From a bacterium (Candidatus Blackallbacteria) CG13_big_fil_rev_8_21_14_2_50_49_14 (GTDB lineage Bacteria > Cyanobacteriota > Sericytochromatia > UBA7694): a DNA stretch of 64,000 nt. The translations under genes and the position numbers were made by a program. Under the pieces are notes generated by a model, which was given only the letters and a program-made list of their open reading frames with translations, made no database searches and had not been told where the DNA came from. This document shows positions 60,763 through 64,000 of this stretch, one piece after another; within the stretch, counting starts at the first letter, position 1; the number at the start of each line of letters is the position of its first letter. The stretch lies in assembly GCA_002783405.1 (NCBI GenBank), contig PFGG01000071.1, positions 1 to 64,000 of the forward strand, in the 5' to 3' direction.

Positions 60763-62220
60763 TCAAACTCCTACCGCATCGGGCTGCATTTCATGGTAAA
60801 ACTTCAAAAATAAATTTTCAGCCACCTGCAGACGGTATTCCGCCGAGGCACGCACGTCAGAAATCGGGCTGATTTCAGTGCAGGCCAAAACCCCTGCCTG
60901 CTGACAGACTTCCTGATTCAAGGGCTTGCCCATTAAAAAAGCCTCGGTTTTGGGCAGGCGCACCACGGTCGCCGCCACGCCCCCATAGGCTATCGCCACC
61001 TGTTCAATCTGCCCGGCATTCACTTTCAGACGAAAGGCCGCTGTCAGGGTGGAGATATCCAGATCTTTGCGATTGGAAACCTTGTAAAGACGAATAATAT
61101 CCTGGGCTGCGGGCACAGGAATCAAGACCTTGGAAATCAACTCATCCTGACGCATATCCAGCTGTTTATAACCTGTGTAAAAGCGGTTAATATTCACACG
61201 GCGCGCGCCTTGCAACCCCATCAGTTCCACTTCAGCATCGGCCACCATCAAAAAGGGCAGGGTATCTGCAATCGGGGAGGCATTGGCAATATTCCCCACC
61301 AGGGTGCCTTTGTTTTTAATTTGCGGCGAAGCAAAAATTTTGAGCAGGCGCGAAAATTCAGGAATCCGATCGCGTAAAAAATGCTCAAGTTCATTGAGGG
61401 TCACCCTGGGCCCGACCTGAATCACGCCCTCTTCTTCGCTCAGGGCATGTGCACCGGGGGTCAGGTTCAGGCTGCAAATCACAGTCGGATTGCTGCGCTC
61501 CTTGTTGATCAGCACCCCCATATCGGTCGCTGAAGAAAAAATCCGCGCTTCGCGTTCCTGTTTAAACCGAATCGCTTCTTCAAGCAAAGTGGGCGCATAA
61601 AACTGCAGGTGATCGGCCTGAATATTCACGCCAATCTGGCGATGTTGCTTGAGTTCAGCCACCATTTCGGGTGTATCATAACGTTTTTGCAGGGGGGTAA
61701 ACTGGGTCAAATCCACTTTTTTACCGGCTTCAATAATCGGGGCATAGCCTGTACAGCGGCAGAGATTGCCGGTCAAAGCATTGCGCACCTGTTTTTCATC
61801 GAGGTATTGCTGGCCCTTGGGGTTCTGATAAGCCTGGTGATTGACCAAATCGGTCATGGCACAAATAAAACCAGGGGTGCAGAAACCACACTGTGCGCCA
61901 TAATTTTCGACCATCGCGGTTTGCACCGGGCTGAGGGCATCGTCTTCTTTGAGGCCCTCCACGGTAATCACGTGGGTACAGTCCATCAAATGCACAAAGG
62001 TAATACAGGCGTTGATCGTGCTGTAGCGCAGCTCAGACTGATCGGGCAGGGTTTCACCACGCAACACACTGCAAGCCCCACAATCCCCTTCTGCACAGAC
62101 AATCTTGGTGCCCGTCAAACCCCGCTCATAACGCAAATATTCTGCCAGGGTCATAAAAGCCTGTTCGCCACGAATTTTATGACGCTTGCCATTGAGATAG
62201 AGCAGAATATAATCGCGCAT
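60763..62220 (-). CDS. Xanthine dehydrogenase small-subunit-like [2Fe-2S]/FAD protein
   Basis: A 485-residue protein. The start at 62220 follows GAGGAAT and lies downstream of an extended -10 box. N-terminal [2Fe-2S] domain: CAEGDCGACSVL; second cluster domain: AQCGFCTPGFICAM ... NLCRCTGYAPI; then an FAD domain (FSSATDMGVLINK, KNKGTLVGNIANASP) and the CO-dehydrogenase flavoprotein C-terminal domain. This is the XdhA architecture. The molybdenum subunit (XdhB) is missing from the window. It heads the tyrosine-degradation operon, so it may act on an aromatic intermediate or pass electrons; that is inference. Confidence 0.88.
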   Translation of the reverse strand: MRDYILLYLNGKRHKIRGEQAFMTLAEYLRYERGLTGTKIVCAEGDCGACSVLRGETLPDQSELRYSTINACITFVHLMDCTHVITVEGLKEDDALSPVQTAMVENYGAQCGFCTPGFICAMTDLVNHQAYQNPKGQQYLDEKQVRNALTGNLCRCTGYAPIIEAGKKVDLTQFTPLQKRYDTPEMVAELKQHRQIGVNIQADHLQFYAPTLLEEAIRFKQEREARIFSSATDMGVLINKERSNPTVICSLNLTPGAHALSEEEGVIQVGPRVTLNELEHFLRDRIPEFSRLLKIFASPQIKNKGTLVGNIANASPIADTLPFLMVADAEVELMGLQGARRVNINRFYTGYKQLDMRQDELISKVLIPVPAAQDIIRLYKVSNRKDLDISTLTAAFRLKVNAGQIEQVAIAYGGVAATVVRLPKTEAFLMGKPLNQEVCQQAGVLACTEISPISDVRASAEYRLQVAENLFLKFYHEMQPDAVGV

Positions 62221-62251
62221 ACCGGATTCCTCATGTCTGAATTTGGCTTCT

Positions 62252-62260
62252 ATTATAGCA
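62252..62260 (-). promoter_or_regulatory. Promoter of the tyrosine-degradation operon
   Basis: Read on the minus strand: TGC-TATAAT, an extended consensus -10, 31 nt before the ATG at 62220 with GAGGAAT between. Confidence 0.65.
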
Positions 62261-62389
62261 TTGCTCACGAGTTCAGCCTTAGGCAATTGACTTTTCAGCA
62301 AGCCAGCCTGTGGTACAATGGCCCTCACACAGGCTCTGAAGACCTCGCATTCTCCAGACCCGAATGACCCGCAGGAAACACAGCCAACC

Positions 62390-63283
62390 ATGAAATTCGT
62401 GCTTGTGGCCGGAGCCACAGGTTATCTCGGCAAACACGTAGTACATGAACTGAAACGCCAGGGCCACCGTGTGCGCGCACTGGTACGCAACCGTGAAAAG
62501 CTCTGGAAACGCGGCCCCTTTTTAGAGCCCGCCGTAGGCCCCGAAGTCGATGAAATCGTGGTGGCCGATCTCACCCGGCCCGAAACCCTGAGAGGCATTT
62601 GCCGGGACATTGAATACGTGATTTCGTGTGTCGGTCTGACCCGTGACGCAGGTAAACAAACCTTTGCAGATGTCGATTACCAGGGCAACCACCATCTTTT
62701 GCTGGAAGCACAACAAAGCCCTGAATTGAAAAAATTTATCTATGTCTCGCTTTTGACCCAAGCCCTCGATCCCAATCTTGAAGTCATTCAGGCCAAAGAG
62801 CGTTTTGTACGTGAGTTACAGGAATCGCCCACCACCTCTTGCATTATTCGCCCCACTGGCTATTTTTCAGACATGACCGAATATCTCAAAATGGCAAAAC
62901 GGGGCAGAGCCTATGTTTTGGGCCACGGTGAAAGCACCATCAACCCGATTCATGGGGCCGATCTGGCCCAGGTCTGCGTCAAAGCCATGATTGCCAAAGA
63001 AAAAGAATGGGCAGTCGGGGGGCCCCAAACCCTGACCCAAAAGCAAATTGCACAACTGGCCTTTGAAGTGCTGGGCAAACCCGCCAAGATCAGCCACCTG
63101 CCCCCAGGTCTCGTCGGCTTGGTCACGGGTTTCACACGGCTTTATAGCCGCCAAAAAGCAGATACCTTGGCTTTTATTGCCGAAGCAGCACAAAAAGGAG
63201 GGGTGGCCCCCGCCCAAGGCCAGGAACTGCTGCAGGACTATTTCAAAGAATTTATAGCCTCTCCCTTTTTTCGCGAAAGCTAG
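62390..63283 (+). CDS. NAD(P)-binding SDR (NmrA-like / atypical SDR)
   Basis: A 297-residue Rossmann protein. VLVAGATGYLGKHVVHELKRQGHRVRALVR is the atypical-SDR dinucleotide site, IVVADLTRPETLRGI and VISCVGLT follow, and the C-terminal half has RPTGYFSDMTEYLKMAKRGRAYVLGHGE and NPIHGADLAQVCVKAM. Such proteins resemble complex-I-associated or NmrA-like proteins of plastids and cyanobacteria. The ATG at 62390 follows AGGAAA; a longer frame starting at 62318 overlaps the likely -10 box (TGGTACAAT). Function unknown. Confidence 0.82.
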   Translation: MKFVLVAGATGYLGKHVVHELKRQGHRVRALVRNREKLWKRGPFLEPAVGPEVDEIVVADLTRPETLRGICRDIEYVISCVGLTRDAGKQTFADVDYQGNHHLLLEAQQSPELKKFIYVSLLTQALDPNLEVIQAKERFVRELQESPTTSCIIRPTGYFSDMTEYLKMAKRGRAYVLGHGESTINPIHGADLAQVCVKAMIAKEKEWAVGGPQTLTQKQIAQLAFEVLGKPAKISHLPPGLVGLVTGFTRLYSRQKADTLAFIAEAAQKGGVAPAQGQELLQDYFKEFIASPFFRES

Positions 63284-63397
63284 ATCCCAAAATTTCTTTC
63301 AGCTCAAATCCTGTGTCTGCGAGAGGTTAAGCCCAGAGCCTTGTCGTGATTAAGAAAAGATTTTAAGAAAAAAAAACTATCCTTAAGAGATATCCTG

Positions 63398-63425
63398 TTG
63401 CGGTCAGAAAAGCTTATGCTATAAT
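63398..63425 (+). promoter_or_regulatory. Promoter of the tRNA genes
   Basis: TTGCGG (63398-63403), 16-bp spacer, then TGC-TATAAT (63417-63425), about 14 nt before tRNA-Phe. Confidence 0.7.
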
Positions 63426-63438
63426 TCTTCTTCGAAGG

Positions 63439-63511
63439 GCCCAGATAGCTCAGTCGGTAGAGCAGTGGACTGAAAATCCGCGTGTCGACGGTTCGATTCC
63501 GCCTCTGGGCA
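63439..63511 (+). tRNA. tRNA-Phe (GAA)
   Basis: Acceptor GCCCAGA pairs with TCTGGGC; anticodon stem GTGGA/TCCGC holds loop CTGAAAA with anticodon GAA; T-arm GGTTCGATTCC is present. Discriminator base A at 63511; no CCA is encoded. Confidence 0.96.
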
Positions 63512-63580
63512 CTCTTCATGGATCTCAGAAGACCCGCCAATGCACCCCTCTTTTACAGCCAGGGTCTTCTGAACCTCCCC

Positions 63581-63663
63581 GGGGACGTGGTGAAATGGCA
63601 GACACACTATCTTGAGGGGGTAGCGCGCGAAAGCGCATGAGGGTTCAACTCCCTCCGTCCCCA
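63581..63663 (+). tRNA. tRNA-Leu (GAG)
   Basis: Type II tRNA with acceptor GGGGACG/CGTCCCC. Anticodon stem CTATC/GGTAG holds loop TTGAGGG, anticodon GAG (reads CUC and CUU). A long variable arm (GCGCGCGAAAGCGC) and a T-arm GGGTTCAACTCCC are visible. Discriminator A; CCA is not fully encoded. Confidence 0.95.
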
Positions 63664-63690
63664 CCTTCTTCCTGCCGGAAACTTTAACGA

Positions 63691-64000
63691 ATGACGCGTG
63701 TACTTATTACCGGAGCAGCCGGTTTTATTGGTTCCAATTTCGTGGATTATGCGTTGCGCACGCATCCCGATTGGCAGCTGACCAACCTCGATCTTCTCAC
63801 TTATGCAGGCTTTCCTGCCAATATCGAACCCTTTCAAAACTCAGAACGCTATCGCTTTGTGCAGGGCAATGTCTGCGATCCCCAACAGGTCAATCCCCTG
63901 GTCGCCGAACACGATCTGCTGATTCACTTTGCCGCTGAAAGCAATGTCGATCTTTCGATAGTCGCCAGTGGCGAATTTATCCGCACCAATATTGAAGGCA
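63691..64000 (+). CDS. RmlB-like sugar-nucleotide 4,6-dehydratase, 5' part
   Basis: The start of an extended SDR cut by the window edge; 103 codons are visible. VLITGAAGFIGSNFVDYAL is the NAD site, LTNLDLLTYAGFPANIE the typical RmlB stretch, and IHFAAESNVDLSIVASGEFIRTNIEG the next motif. In dTDP-glucose 4,6-dehydratases this reads HxAAESHVDRSI, so His is Asn and Arg is Leu here. It probably acts in cell-surface sugar synthesis, but the substrate may differ from dTDP-glucose. The catalytic YxxxK lies beyond the window. Confidence 0.82.
   Translation, partial: MTRVLITGAAGFIGSNFVDYALRTHPDWQLTNLDLLTYAGFPANIEPFQNSERYRFVQGNVCDPQQVNPLVAEHDLLIHFAAESNVDLSIVASGEFIRTNIEG

Overview
The window is a 64 kb stretch of about 48-50% GC chromosome from a diderm (Gram-negative type) bacterium. 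Support for this: an LptA/OstA-like protein, an RND-TolC efflux triad, many lipobox lipoproteins, and an RNase E/G with a CPxC zinc-link. The mixture (cyanobacterial-looking RNase E start, a 6S-like RNA, tRNA genes without encoded CCA, P/Q-rich repeat proteins, several lineage-specific lipoproteins) would fit a deep-branching non-photosynthetic relative of Cyanobacteria such as Sericytochromatia or 'Blackallbacteria'. That placement is a weak inference. I see no insertion sequence, prophage, integrase or CRISPR array, so this looks like ordinary, densely packed chromosome.

Layout. 0-5 kb: a SWIM zinc-finger protein overlapping a 1165-residue helical-repeat partner. 5-8.4 kb (minus): a GH73 glucosaminidase, a degenerate methyltransferase-like protein and a YkgJ-type cysteine-cluster protein in one operon. 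8.5-13 kb: a barrel-like protein, an esterase, an MBL hydrolase, a Crp/Fnr regulator, a second YkgJ-like protein and a DUF486 membrane protein. 13-17.2 kb (minus): two translationally coupled lipoproteins, one a PQQ-type propeller. 17.3-19.3 kb: an AT-rich block, a 6S-like RNA, tsaE, an unknown gene and an LptA-like protein. 19.4-23.7 kb: a protein with 57-residue tandem repeats, an SDR enzyme and two Gly/Tyr-repeat lipoproteins. 24-29.9 kb: RNase E/G, lipA, an E2 acyltransferase, lipB and a CheB-like protein with a degenerate receiver. 29.9-35.5 kb: fpg, endonuclease V, an NxxGxxAF-repeat protein, an orphan OmpR-type regulator and two paralogous lipoproteins.

35.5-43.3 kb is a complete tryptophan operon, trpE-G-D-C-F-B-A plus a DAHP synthase. 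It is preceded by a promoter, a leader peptide of 32 codons with four Trp codons out of five, and a terminator with a competing antiterminator, which is a textbook ribosome-stalling attenuator. 43.3-50.2 kb holds two small unknown genes and a CzcB/CzcA/TolC-type heavy-metal efflux set. 50.3-57.5 kb (minus) holds two related hybrid histidine kinases, one with three periplasmic solute-binding domains, and an HTH-like protein just upstream of the latter. 57.6-58.5 kb holds a 52-residue membrane peptide coupled to an alpha/beta hydrolase. 58.5-62.2 kb (minus) is an xdhA-like/hmgA/hppD operon for tyrosine breakdown. 62.4-64 kb: an SDR protein, tRNA-Phe(GAA), tRNA-Leu(GAG) and the start of a RmlB-like dehydratase.

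A pattern across the window is an extended -10 element TGCTANAAT (or close to it) in front of many transcription units. In at least three cases it lies only 6-10 nt before the start codon, which suggests that leaderless or nearly leaderless mRNAs are common here.
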